Made by a program: the position numbers and the translations under genes. Below the pieces are notes generated by a model that worked only from the letters and a program-made list of their open reading frames with translations, did not search any database and had not been told where the DNA came from. This document shows, piece by piece, positions 34,470 to 46,103 of a stretch of DNA of 64,000 bases. The stretch spans positions 186,001-250,000 of the forward strand of contig JACKQL020000069.1 in the NCBI GenBank assembly GCA_018296165.2, given 5' to 3'. Source of the DNA: Termitomyces sp. T153. Taxonomy: Eukaryota; Basidiomycota; Agaricomycetes; Agaricales; Lyophyllaceae. How positions within the stretch are numbered: position 1 is the stretch's first letter; each line of letters opens with the position of its first letter.

Positions 34470-37400
34470 TCAGCGGTCCCGGTTCGGCTTTGGCCAAGCG
34501 GGTGGTGGCACATGCACAGTGTAACTAGAGAAATCTGAGAGGGAGACAGATAGATTGACTGTGCACGTACCCAGCAGTCTCTCCACGACCTTTTTCCTTT
34601 TCGACACGAATATCGAAAGTGATACCTTCAGTACGCTGATCCCAATGGACCGCACACCAATTTCGTCGACCCATGATGAACCTTTGCTTCCGTGGTTGAC
34701 CGTTTGGCTCGTTCTCGAAGAGGGGAATCTAAGCGATGGCAATGTTAGTTTATCTGCACATGTAATCACTAGACTGGTAAGCACAAACCATTGTTTCGTC
34801 AGTTTCACAATAGTGCATCGTTTTATGCACTTTGGTTGCAAGCGAGGACACCATGCCTATGACTGTATTTGGCCTGCGAAAATGTGAGATGGTTGGTTGA
34901 TCAGACTACTACGATACGATTGGACTTACGGTGGCGTGTTTACAATTGCGCCTGGAACCAACAATTTGGTCAGCCGGACGGTCATTTATGACATAAATCG
35001 GCTTACTGGTGACGATATTAACCATGTAACGATAATCCATCTGTGGGGCAAGCTCTTGCCGCCCCTTTTGTCGCAGTGTCTTCAAGACACCAACAGCTGC
35101 ACAATGTACATCACCAGATACGAAAGTCACACGTATTCGCTTTCGAAGTGCAAAATTCTGCGATCGTTCAATGAAATTATTGCGCTCTTTCTGAATAATC
35201 CGTAGAAATCAAGGTTATGGCCTGAGCCGGATTGATAAAATCTGACCTTGTGTATACGCGCCGTCCAATGATCATTCTGAAAGTCAGATATCAATACAGA
35301 TCTTTGAAGCAATTAAACGTAGACATACCAGATCATCCAACAGTTCAGGCTCTGCATTGAACTTGTTCACGAAACCGGATAGGCCTAGCGATCCTGCGCG
35401 GCTGATGGCTACAAGGGGGTTCAATTTGGAGTCCAAAGCTGTCTCTAGGAATACCATCCGAGGATAGGCTATTGGTATGCCTTCGCTAAAATGTTCAAGA
35501 AACCGCCCCCCCTGAGCAACTGAATACCACATACCAAGCTGTACTATTAGATGTTGAACATTCGACGGTAGTTTATCAAGGCGGCTGAATACTTTCTCGT
35601 ATTGACCCCGGCTGCAGACCTGTTCTTTACTTCGCTCACCTCTATTCTTGGAAGTAATGAGCTCTGACACGAAAACCCACAGTGCTGAATGCCCACCTGC
35701 AGTCTAATAGGAGGATACGACATTGTGGTCCAAGGTATGCCAAGAAGGAGTGTGATCGCGCTTGGACAAAGGGTCCCTGGTTACCTATGATGAGTGACTT
35801 GCACCAATGTCGCCCAGGTTCCTCAGAATAACCGTCGAAATCAGCTGCAAAGTTCCAGTAGCAGCGTTAAACTGCTGCAAACTCCAAATATATGTCACTG
35901 ACGGTTGATGAAGCACTGGAACAGAAGGAAGTAAAAGTAGCCTTTAATTCCAACCCTTTAAAGCAAGTTAGAATTATAGGCATTGCGATCATCGGTGGCA
36001 CTTACCTTTGGAAGACTGGAGACTTCTGCAAGTCATTAGGGTCTGCAAGAGTTTCAGTCCGATGGGTTGACGATGAGAGGAAAGTAGACAAACAACTGCC
36101 GAATCCGTCAATCTGTTCGTGATGATTTCACAGCCAGTCAACTATGACCACTCAGATCATGAAAATAGGATACTTGCGATGTCTGTCAAGATAAAGTTAT
36201 CGTCAGTTAATTGCCCTCAATGCAGCTTGAGGCACAAACTCACCGTGATCATCTTGAAGAAGTGACATAAATCATTAAAAATCAATCAAAAAATCAAATC
36301 CAAGGAACGTACCACACATGTTCATCATGGGTCTTCAGACAGAACGTACGCTGTGTTAAGCAGGATCTGATAAAATGGTCAGGAGGCACGCACATTGAGC
36401 TGTTGGCCCTAGCGAACGCCCCCCGTCGAAAACATTGGCAATAATGATTGAAATAGAACCTGTCTATGGTCGAAGCGATTTCGTCGGTGAGTGGGTATCG
36501 TAACTTTTCATCCGGTTTCATCGTTATCCATCGTTGTAGCTCAGGTTCTCTCATGAGACTACAGATAGTTAGGAATAAGAATAAGAAAGGACATGATCTA
36601 ACCTGTCGCAGTATAGCTGATCGCCACCACCAACTAGGGCGTGGAATGGTGTTTCGTTATGCTTGGCCAACAGGTCCATCCAAACAGGGTCATATCCGGA
36701 CTTGAAGCCTGGGCCGCAAAAGTCATCCTGGTTCACACCGGCGGAGAAGCCGTTACACTAATTCGGAAATAGCGATCAGATACGGCGCAAGGTAGTGAGT
36801 GCGATAACTACAGAATAGGTAGCCCATCGCATGTTTTGCGAAAGTCCGGGAACATAGAAATCGAGCTTCTGTCCAGAGTTGATACTGTAGGAGATGTTCA
36901 TTTCATGAGGCCCTAGGGGAATTTGGATGAGGAATCGCCAAAACGTGAAGGTCCTGTGATGAGAAAGTTTCATATGTAAATGAGCATGACTGTCAGCATG
37001 AATGTCACGTACCCTCCAGGACCGCCATAAACATGGATCTCCTGACCTGGGACAACCTCCTTAGTAACATTACTGCTTGGTGGTCGCATGTAATTGTTGC
37101 TATACCCGTTTGGGTTTGTTGAGAGTATAGTTGAATGAGGATCAGCAGGATGTGGACCTAGGTCGAAGGAACGTGCTTGGGCGGTATAATGAGATGTCTG
37201 GTCAGGATCCCATTCGTATGTTAGAGTAGGATGAGGCTCGTAGATTGATCCTGAGTCGGCAGTAACAATCATGGCTGCTCCATGCCATATTCCGAACTCG
37301 TCAACGGTATCGTATCTGCAAAAAATTTGATTAAACGACTAGAGGCACAGAGATAACATACCGAAGAAGTGGGCCGACCATGAACTAATTTGATGTAGGT

Positions 37401-37959
37401 CTCAGAAATGTAAGAGAATCTGAGCTTACATACCTGAAGGTGTGGATCCATGCGAGCTATCCTCAGTGCTTGTGACCTCTCCACAGCAGACAGTTGCGTG
37501 AGCTGAGTTGGGGTGGTGGTCGATTGCGTCCCGGGTTGATAATGATATCCTGGCTGATATTGATATCCCCCATGTTGAGGAGGAAAGTCGGGCTGCGGTT
37601 GGAAGTGCGGGGGTGGGGGCTGCTGTGTCTGAGCTTGGTAGAAACCCGGCTGATATCCAGGTTGTGTGAGAATGGCATCCTTGGGTGGTGGTGTCGGAGG
37701 AATTGGCGAGGGCGGAGGTTGCGCAAAATGAGGATAAGAATGGGAGGGAACAGGTGGTCTAGGGACTTGAAAACCTCCGATGAACATTTCGTGCATTGGG
37801 CTGATGTCCTCGGCGACTGAGAAGCGAGTGTCAGGGCGCCTGGCGGAGAGCAACTCATCCTCCTAAATTACGGTTAGTCTACTGGATTGGGCGGCCAGAC
37901 TGCCTATAACGACGGACCTTGCGTGCTCGCCGCTGAGCATGCCACCCGTTGATGTCCAT
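34470..37959 (-). CDS. PhoD-like phosphatase domain protein
   Basis: Metallophosphoesterase of the PhoD-like (fungal, about 700-800 residue) family. It starts MDINGWHAQRRARK at 37959. The first 130 residues are a P/Q/Y-rich low-complexity region (for example PGYQPGFYQAQTQQPPP). The ordered part reads HVYGGPGGTFTFWRFLIQIP, MRWATYSCNGFS, VGGGDQLYCDSL, FYFNHYCQCF, then the metal-binding IPMMNMCDDHDIIDGFGSYP, which is spread over exons of 20, 9, 5, 19 and 37 nt. Later come VGIKGYFYFLLFQCFINRQ, YPRMVFLETALDSKLNPLVA, VTFVSGDVHCAAVG (second metal site) and MGRRNWCAVHWDQRTEG. It ends PAWPKPNRDR-stop at 34470. Similar proteins are predicted soluble and cell-wall/septum linked in some fungi; the substrate is unknown. 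Confidence 0.92.
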
Positions 37960-38054
37960 GATTTCGTGAGAAGATGAGTGTAAACTAGAAGAAAAGAAGA
38001 ATATACTTTCGGTAGACTGATCCGTAATCACCACTTATGTTATGTACGTCATAG

Positions 38055-40048
38055 CTATCCAGCATGCTCTACTACACTGGTCACCAGCTTTCCGTTCTTC
38101 ACAACTGTCCGCAGCATCTCAGGCACAGCCTGCTCCTCGAAAACACCCTCTTCTTCGCCCTCGACAGGCAAACTAACGTTGATCGCACTGCACTTTGCGG
38201 TCGTGATCTCAGTTCCTAAGCTATCCTTCGACAAATAAATTTGCCCAGAATCCGTTGAATCGAGCTGGATAGTTGGCGCCGTGCCCGTTACTTGCAGTGC
38301 GAATGATGGTGAACGAGTTACGGATATCGATGATACCACAGACTCTACAAGTACCGAAGTACCTTGGCAATTTACTGCGCGTCGCCTATCAGCAACACTC
38401 TGTCAAGAGTAGAATACAAATTTACCGAGGGTAACTGTGTTTACTTTACCCTTGACTACGATAGTAGAATTCTTGCAGCCAAAGATGTTAATCGACTGGT
38501 TGCGGCTGGTTTCTTCGACTATCAGAGAACGTTCATTCTCCTGGTACTCCTGTAGAATGTTCAGCATTGACTACTGGCAGCAGAATCGGTATCCATACAA
38601 TAACCCATTTGCTCCCTTCTAGGGCAAACTTCGGGGGTTTCTTGCCGGTCAACGCCTGCGGCTTGATGGGCTTGATAGGCTTTTTGGCCGCTACCAGAGA
38701 CAATCACGATGTTAATGGATCATTTGCACAGCCTTGTAGATACTCACTTGGTGTAGATGCGGGTACTACATTGCTCGCTCGCAGAGCAGGATTCTTATGT
38801 GTCATCTCACTCTTGTCAACTTTGCGCAACCCCTTCGTTACCTCTTCACCGCGGTTCAACTGGGCGAAGACTGCGGCAACTCCGCCTGCACCAGCCGCAG
38901 ATGTCGTAGCAGGAGGTGGGGGCGGTGGGGGCGCCGGCGGTGCAGGTGCCGCTGCACCTTTAGCTCCGGATTGATATGCCTCGACAGTGATTCCCTGCGA
39001 TTACAGATGGTCAGTATGAGCGATTTTCGCTGTTGGTGATCTGACCATACCTTGGGATTCCATGTAAGGCCGGTCGCGTGGTATTCCAAGACATACTTTT
39101 TCAACTCATCCAGAATAACAAGGAATGCTTTGACCCATTCAACATGTTTAGGGTCCCTGATAGTAAGGACTCACTAAGGAATATCACGCAAAACACGGTT
39201 AACAGGACTCACTTGGACTTGTACTCTTGCATAATTTTATTGCCATAGTAGACGACTGAATCTCTGACCTCGTTAATATGGGAAGCTGGCTTTGGCTACA
39301 TTGGCGATAAGCCGAGTGATGGATACAGGAAGACGAAATAACGCGACTTACGCTAACAACCCAGCCGACATGCGCTCCTACTTCACTCAAGAATGCAATA
39401 TGCCCGAACCAATCTCTCTCCTTTCTATTCTTCTCCTTCGCGTGTGCGACTGCCTCTATTCCAGCTGAGAGAGGCGTCAGGAGACCTTCTTTCGTCTTCT
39501 GATCGGGCTGCTGGCAATTAGCGTATAGAAGGACCAAACCGTGCACATCATCAAATTGCTTCGCAATAAGATCGACCTGAGGAAATGCAAGTGTACTGTC
39601 AAGTCAATGTAGTTCTAGATGAAGGATAATTAACTGACGACTTCGATCACGGGGGTGGCAGCAAACGACTTCGTGAGCTCGACAAAAGGCTTGACCTTTG
39701 CATCTATGACATTCTCACTGAATGCAGTAGCACTCTGGGGAATTTCGGGAACTCCAGGCACAGCAGGTCCAGACGTAGGTGCAGGAGGTGGGGGCGGAGG
39801 TGGGGGAGGTGGTGCGGGCACAGTCGGTGAGGGAGATGCCGGGATAGGAGCAACTGATGGGTACCCGGACGAGCTATCGGTCGATCCCAATCGAGGAGCA
39901 ATACTGCTATTTAGTTCAGCAATTTCCTCGAGCCTCGAAGTAGCTGCTTCAAGGCTGACTGCACGTCAGTAACTTCAGGTAAGTTGTATGAGACGAGATT
40001 TGCAGACCGCTTGATGATTGTCGCGAGAGAATGAAGGCCTCCCGACAT
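38055..40048 (-). CDS. SRV2: Adenylyl cyclase-associated protein (CAP/Srv2)
   Basis: Actin-monomer recycling protein that also binds adenylyl cyclase. The start is MSGGLHSLATIIKR, which joins LEAATSRLEEIAEL, the CAP N-terminal signature that binds cyclase. A G/P-rich linker with a ten-proline run (about 39790-39820) follows. The helical-folded domain has VDLIAKQFDDVHGLVLLYAN, DWFGHIAFLSEVGAHVGWV and LKKYVLEYHATGLTWNPKG. A second polyproline tract (PAPPAPPPPPPA) precedes the WH2-like region and the C-terminal beta-helix (WVIEYQENERSLIVE, INIFGCKNSTIVVKGKVN, VVESVVSSISVTRSPSF-like). It ends SVVEHAG-stop. All CAP domains are present. Several short introns. Confidence 0.95.
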
Positions 40049-40295
40049 CTTTGCCCAGAACTGCCAAATGAGGCGTATAACCAGGTGCTTCACGACGGCG
40101 CCCTTGACGCGTTGCCATCTTACTGGCAGATCCTTGTTTGTGCTTATTAGAATCACGAGCCGCCGGAACCATTTCAGAGACAAGGGAAAACAGATTGTTA
40201 CATATATTTTACAGGTTGGATCTATATTCCATTAGATTCCATCGTGGGGACCAAAAATGGACTAAATGGTCCCATCTCTCGTCTCATCTCTGTAA

Positions 40296-41045
40296 TTAAC
40301 TTTTCTCGTCATGTCTCTCGGTATTCCGCGAATGATTTGTATCAAGATTCGCTTCTTCATCAAGGTCCTCTTCTTCAAGATTCGCTTCTTCATCAAGGTC
40401 CTCTTCTTCAAGATTTGCTTCTTCATCAAGGTCATCTTCTTCGAGAATCCCTTCATCTTGAGACACCTTCTCTGCGGCCTTCTTCTTGGCTTTCTTTCTG
40501 CGGCGGCGCTCTCGTTCTCGTTGCTTAGCTCTCGCAAAATCTTCCTTAGAGAGCCCTGGATTCATCATTTTGTCCAACTGGTGACATCACCCATCAGTGA
40601 GGCATAGATATAATGGTTGAGTGAAACCTCAACCTTCTCAAGTAGATTTTTCCTCGCTATACGCCTGTTTAGCTTCAGCGAGCGTGTCTCCTGGCACGAA
40701 ACACGAATTCCGGTCGGTTTGTGTAAGAGTTGCACGTTGTTCTCAGTTTTGTTGACTGATTGGCCACCCTGATGCATGGATATGATATTAATATTAAAAC
40801 AGCACTATATATGGGTTTGTAAGTGTAGCAACCTACCGGGCCACTGCCTGCTGAGGCCAAAAATCTTGAGATCACTGAGAAGAGATCACAACTCAACGAC
40901 GCACCGCGAACAAAAGTTTCCTCCAGGTCTTCTTCCTTCAACTCCGGTAAAACACGTTCTCGATGTGCCTTTTTCAGTTGTGAAAAGTTCATGGCGAGGT
41001 GGGACCGAGAGAAGAAGGCGAAGGAATCGTTATGCGGAGCAACAT
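40296..41045 (-). CDS. Class I release-factor-like protein with GGQ motif, mitochondrial (MTRFR/Rso55 type)
   Basis: A short, codon-independent peptidyl-tRNA hydrolase of the mitochondrial ribosome-rescue group. Core: [20 protein letters not shown], then [20 protein letters not shown], then [19 protein letters not shown] and a highly basic tail ([18 protein letters not shown]), as in the family. A 14-nt exon (40837-40850) encodes AGSGP, and the next exon begins exactly with GGQ. The start is uncertain. The ATG at 41045 gives [13 protein letters not shown], a plausible import signal, if a 47-nt intron is removed; an ATG inside that intron (MNFSQLKK) is the alternative. The C-terminus has an acidic 11-residue repeat, three copies. 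Confidence 0.85.
40343..40441 (-). repeat. Three tandem copies of a 33-bp unit in the release-factor gene
   Basis: Units at 40343-40375, 40376-40408 and 40409-40441. The first two are identical and the third differs at two positions. They encode [11 protein letters not shown] repeats, so copy number can change without breaking the frame. Confidence 0.9.
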
Positions 41046-41110
41046 CTGTCACGGAGCTAAATGTTAGCCTTCATTCAGAACTTGGTTGTAACTTTGAAGG
41101 CAGCAGAAAC

Positions 41111-41664
41111 TCACGTATGGTGGGCAACCTTCTCCTGTTTTCGCATACTGCGATTTGACATCAGAGGTGGATTCTTTATTGTGTCGTTGGAACCTAGCTC
41201 CGTGTATTTCGTGAGTCGTAGCCCTAGACACGATGGTCAAGGATACCATGGAAGTTGAATGCAGCGGAAGGAGCGTACTGAATATCTCTTGGTCATCCGG
41301 AGTGCCTTCTTCATTGCGTACTCTGACCCCTTGCACGATGTTCTTTCTCAATACGTCGGCAATCTCCCTCCCGAGTTGATTCTGTTGCTCGTAAGTTTCC
41401 GGGTCGATTATGCCTCGCGCAGCGATGGCGTCGTTTCTCATTTTCAGTCGAAAAGCTGGGGTACATGTCAGCAGCGGATAACGGGATGGCTGGCTGCTAG
41501 TTCTAACCTTTGAGCACATGCTCATCACCTGCCTCCGCATCAGATGTGGTATTTCGGTGAAGATTGGAAAAAATTCTCGTACCGGAAAATGTAACACTTG
41601 AAGCACGATAGACATTTCGATATGCCGACCTTGCGGCTGCCTTCATAGCTGGAGTAATCGACAT
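41111..41664 (-). CDS. MZM1: Mitochondrial complex III assembly factor MZM1 / LYRM7 (LYR family)
   Basis: Chaperone for the Rieske iron-sulfur protein in the mitochondrial matrix. Starts MSITPAMKAAARSAYRNVYR, with an LYR-like motif (SAYRNVYRAS). It continues FSGDEHVLKAFRLKMRNDAI, LGREIADVLRKNIVQGVRV and LRLTKYTELGSNDTIKN, matching the family R-T-HTELG end. The last exon is recovered by splicing out 41195-41285 or so. It stops at 41111. About 120 residues in three exons; small size normal for LYR proteins. It lies 65 bp upstream of the release-factor gene on the same strand, so two mitochondrial genes sit in tandem. Confidence 0.87.
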
Positions 41665-42893
41665 CTTGCTAATCGTGGGCAACAACAAAAGGTTTTGTAA
41701 AAACAAACCATCGATTTCATGGGTAAGCTCCACGTGATATTACTCCGAACATTCAAGTTGAACTAGTACTGTCCTTTCAAACAATCTAGTGGCGAGCTGT
41801 GACTAGATGCCTCAGTCTTAGAAGACGAGGATCCTTTGAAAAAATACAACTCTCTTTCCGATCATACTGGAATTGGCAAACCTTTGAATTACAAAGTGCT
41901 TAGATTCCTTAAACTACTTTGCTATTGACTTTGATCTCTGATAGCTGAGAATTGTCTTCAAGAACATTGTATTAGGTAGTGTGGTCCATGAGTGTTCTTG
42001 GACTCCCGCTCTGACCAAGGGGTTGACGCGGTTCTGCAAATTGATGCGATTTTTTCTTGATAGATAGTCAAACTTACATATTCATAAGGAGATCATCAAA
42101 GTCAAAGATTGAATCTGGGTAGCTTACAACACAGCAGACTTGATATTACCACGCTGATTTCTTCATGGTTCGTGGTTGTTATGATATCACAGCGAACAGT
42201 GATTTTCTAATTGATTCATCCTCTCCCATTCTTCTCCTATATGGATACGGCAAGGAAACTGACTGTATCTGGTCCTATATATAATTCATTGTATATACCT
42301 CTTCATTAACCATCATTGTATGTATAAACGAGCAATCACAGTGTTTGCCTTTAGGCCTTCTTATAAGAACAGGCTCTCCATTCAAGTCGTTGACAACTTA
42401 CCATGATATTTTTACCCATATTAATCACACAGGAATTCCCTTGAAGCTATCATCCAGATCCTTTTGTGGATACTTATACATAGTGGAGCGATTTGGAAAA
42501 AATAATGAAAGGGGTTTGAACTCAGAAAGAATCCAGACTTGGGGTGCGGAGGCATCGTTATAAACGGAATCATTGATTTGGCATCGCTGAAAAATCATTG
42601 GTTTTTCTGCGAAATGCACCTGCGTGTGTCTCAATTGTTAGCTGCATGTCTGATTGCATTGTTAGTAGACCCCTAATCCATTGTTTGTTGATTGTTGATT
42701 GAGACGCGAGATGTCATGTGACGCGACGCGAGCGTGTTTGTATAAATAGGCGAGGAGGTGGGTATTATCAAAGGCTCCTTTTCAACCCACATCCCTTACC
42801 CCCTTTTGCGTGTCTTTCCATTTTCCGTCTCCCCAGGCTTTTCCGCCTTCAACAACGTTTAACAAGGACCACTGCAATTATTACTAGTCTACA
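41665..42893. other. Intergenic, promoter of histone H1
   Basis: No gene seen in 1.2 kb. The proximal part has a TATA box and a long C/T-rich leader before the H1 start, as expected for a strongly expressed gene. Confidence 0.5.
42741..42748 (+). promoter_or_regulatory. TATA box of the histone H1 gene
   Basis: TATAAATA, 146 bp before the ATG. The interval is CT-rich, consistent with a fungal core promoter. Confidence 0.5.
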
Positions 42894-44148
42894 ATGTCCG
42901 CCAAGAAAGTTTCAGGAACCAAAACTGCAAAGAAGGGTGCCGCTGCAAAGGCTACTTTGACGCACCCCTCATGGGTCGACATGATCAAGGTTTGTATAGT
43001 CCTCTACTATAACTGGATCTTCAGCTGGATATTTTGGAGCTGAGTGTCGGTTGTACCCTCCACTCGCCATTGTATCAGGGCATAGGGCGCGAGTCCTGAG
43101 TGATTTCGTTTAACATTCTTTTTCGTAATCGACCCTCCACACTTGAGACTAAGCTTTCATCTGTAGGATTGCATCGCTCAGAATCCAGAGGACGCTCGTA
43201 GTGGAGTATCTAGACAACAGATCAAGAAGTAACGACTCTCTCTGTGTTGCAATCAAGTAAGCTGAACTCCTACGTAGATACGTTGAGGATAAATACAAGC
43301 TCGAAATTGGCCCCGCTCAGACTACTCAGCTCTCCAGGACTTTAGCGACATGGAGTGAGAAGGGTGTCTTTGTACTTCCTAAAGGCAAACAGTGGTTCAC
43401 ACTGACGGATGATTTCATGTGCTGACGACTTTCTCAGGACCCTCTGGACGTGTTAAACTTGCTCCAAAGTCGAGGAGAGCAGATTCATCAGATTCGAAAG
43501 AGGTAAGATACCTGTCACTGTCATGATACACTTGGTAAATCTGCTGTTAGAATAAGCCAGCTACTAAACCCAGAACTGCTCCTAAACCCAAGGCTGCGGA
43601 AAAGTCATCCGCTGTCAAGGCCGCTACCGCCAAATCTACTGCCAGACCCGCTTCCAAATCTGTACCAAAGACTTACTCAACAAAGGGAAAATCTTTAACG
43701 AGGAAGACAGCCGCCCCTGCAACGAAAGCTACGACCATAAAGAAACCTGTGGCGAGATCGGCGAAGCCCGCTTCTACGGCAAGGAAAGTTCCTGCGAAGA
43801 AAGTTCTTGCAGGTAAAGCCAAAACTGCCACAACTGCCAAAAAGACTACAGCGCCATCTAAACGCGGATCAGTGAAGAAGGTAATTCAACATTGGTATTC
43901 ACATGGCGCTTACTCACAAGTCCAAGACGGTGACGGGGGTGACTGCCACGACGAAAGCTAAAGCTGCAGCGAAGAAGGCTCCAGTGAAGAAAGCTGCTGT
44001 CACCAAATCCGCTAAACCGGCCGCTAAGCCCGCTGCAAAGGCTGCAGCCAAACCCGCCGCGAAATCCAAGGTCAGGGCTTACCCAAGGAAGAAGGTATGG
44101 AAAACTCGTCATATTTCTTTAGATGTTGTAGACTGACTTCCTCAGTAA
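42894..44148 (+). CDS. Linker histone H1
   Basis: Binds linker DNA and compacts chromatin. The basic N-terminus (MSAKKVSGTKTAKKGAAAKA) leads into the H15 winged-helix domain: THPSWVDMIKDCIAQN, EDARSGVSRQQIKKYVED, KYKLEIGPAQTTQLSRTL and WSEKGVFVLPKGPSGRVKLA. After it comes a 200-residue K/A/P/T-rich tail with many AKPAAK and KKA repeats. Six or so introns cut the globular domain and tail. The last donor (44095) is joined to TAA at 44146, so the stop codon sits alone in the last exon. Reading through that donor would end at 44136 instead. A single H1 with a long tail is usual for basidiomycetes. Confidence 0.93.
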
Positions 44149-44633
44149 CTTGCCCCGGTTGTTAACTAATCTCACCAACTACCCCTACATCTTCGACATC
44201 TCCCTCGTCATCTTAGGGCAGAGAATTTTCCGTTTTCTGTCCTATGTACAAGATCTCTTTTTTCTTCATCGTTTCATTGTTCTGGTCTCGTACTCCGTTC
44301 ACACTTAATTTTCTATCTGTATAATGTAATTTATTGCTTGAACCTTTTACATTCGAGCACTTGATTTCTTAAATACTAAGTAGCTTTGGTAACACACCTT
44401 TCAGTCTTCAGGTGAAACATGCATACATCTGTACAGCTCGAAGGTGTTGGGCAGGCAATATGTCAACCCACGCTGGCAGGGATGGATCAACCATCAGATG
44501 ATCTTGAGCATGAGAACTTGCTTGAGTCGCGACGCGCGTGTCGTATTTTGGTCGCGTGACTGCAAACCTTAGACACGTGACATGCCTTAATTTGAGGTTA
44601 GGTCCAGTACTGCCAGTGTGGTGAGAGGTGTAA
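44149..44633. other. Intergenic, promoter of EI24
   Basis: No gene or RNA recognised; chance frames only. Confidence 0.4.
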
Positions 44634-46055
44634 ATGGCTGCTGAATACCAACTCAACCCACGATTTCAATCATTCCGTTCTATAGACCCGTCTCAGCATT
44701 CTTCGCGCCATTCGTATCCCACCTTCATTTCGGTTCAAGAGACTCTCAGACTTCAATTCCAGTGGGTCTGGCAAGGTCTGTATGATGCATTTCGTTGGAA
44801 CATCGTAATATCCACCATTATTGGGTAAACTCAATTATTCTAAGAACTGAAACCTTGACTATATTCATGAACAGAGACGCTGAAATCCGTGTTAATGTGT
44901 ATAAATCGCTCCTTTTGAACTCGCTATCCCTTATTTCAATATACACCTTCGACTATCTTATTCTTCCGCTAGTTGAAAACCAGGAAAGATGGTTCCATAG
45001 GAACATTGGCCGATTCTATCAAGTTTTGTGGTTACTACCCATCGTCGGTGCATCCTTCTATCTTAACGTGAGCTTGTCCAGCTCCGCAACGTTCCTACTG
45101 TGATATACCTGTTTTAACAGAGTTCGTGGTGCTCTATCATCGCAAAGCGTGCGTACAGTCTGCGTTACGGTGCCCGTGCCACGGTGCAGCCTCCTGCAAC
45201 ATATACTGGGATGCTGAAAGCGATTGCTACTTCGGCATACCAAGGAGTCATGATATTCAACTCTGTCATCGTGTCTTTCGCTTTGCATCGAATGCCCTAT
45301 ATCGGTCGGGTAGCTGGGCTTGTTTTTGTGTGCTGGGTTGATGCGTGCGTCGTTTGTCGAAGAGTTGTTCGTCGTTGACATTTTCCAAACTAGGTATTAC
45401 TGTTTCGAGTGAGTTTCCAGTGCTCAAACCGTATAGGCACATGTAATTTTATTGACTGCGATCAGATTTGTCTGGATTTCTCGTGGTTTATCTTTGGCGC
45501 GCCGGATACGACATCATGAAGAAAGATGGGCTTATTACTTTGCTTTTGGTCCGTTCATTCCAATTTTTCTCCTATCTGATTGATTCATGGGTCATTAAGG
45601 TCTCCCTTCTGCACTCCTTTGTACGTGCGGTAAGGGTCTCGCTAATGCTGCTCTTTTCGCCCTCGTGTTTCCTGTGGTATGCGGCTCGTCTGACTTTTTG
45701 TCCCAGTGCATACTTTGATGTTTTTTTTACATAGTATATCATCTTAGCAACTGTGGCTCGCCCCGTCCCTGCTGACCCATACAATCCATTCTCATTATCT
45801 GACAATTCGGAGGTTGTTCGCCACCCTTCGCCCTTCATTCCGATCCGCCTGCCTATTTTTGCTCTGGTAATGTGGCTGAATGACATGATCGTGCGGATTC
45901 TCAGCGTGGGACCTCACAAGCGTCCAGGGCACACGCGAAGTCTTAGTGATTCAGCTGACATTATCGAGGAAGGCCAACCCATAAGGTTGAAGGAGAAATC
46001 TCGAGCGACAGGGCGGCGGAATCGAGTGAATATAGGTAGAAGGAAGCTAGATTAA
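44634..46055 (+). CDS. EI24: EI24-family membrane protein
   Basis: Homologue of etoposide-induced protein 2.4, a multi-pass ER membrane protein linked to autophagy and sterol/nuclear-pore biology. Starts MAAEYQLNPRFQSF. It reads LQFQWVWQGLYDAFRWNIVI, KSLLLNSLSLISIYTFDYLI, RFYQVLWLLPIVGASFYLN, YGARATVQPPATYTGM and AYQGVMIFNSVIVSFALH, then FVWISRGLSLARRIRHHEER, WAYYFAFGPFIPIFLLS (a strongly conserved EI24 block) and a last hydrophobic segment FPVYIILATVARP. About six hydrophobic segments. The C-terminal tail is basic (TGRRNRVNIGRRKLD). Several short introns. It ends 48 bp from the convergent SEN34 gene. Confidence 0.88.
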
Positions 46056-46103
46056 GGACCTCTGTAAAGATAGAATAATGATAGAACAAGATGAGTCTCT
46101 ATG

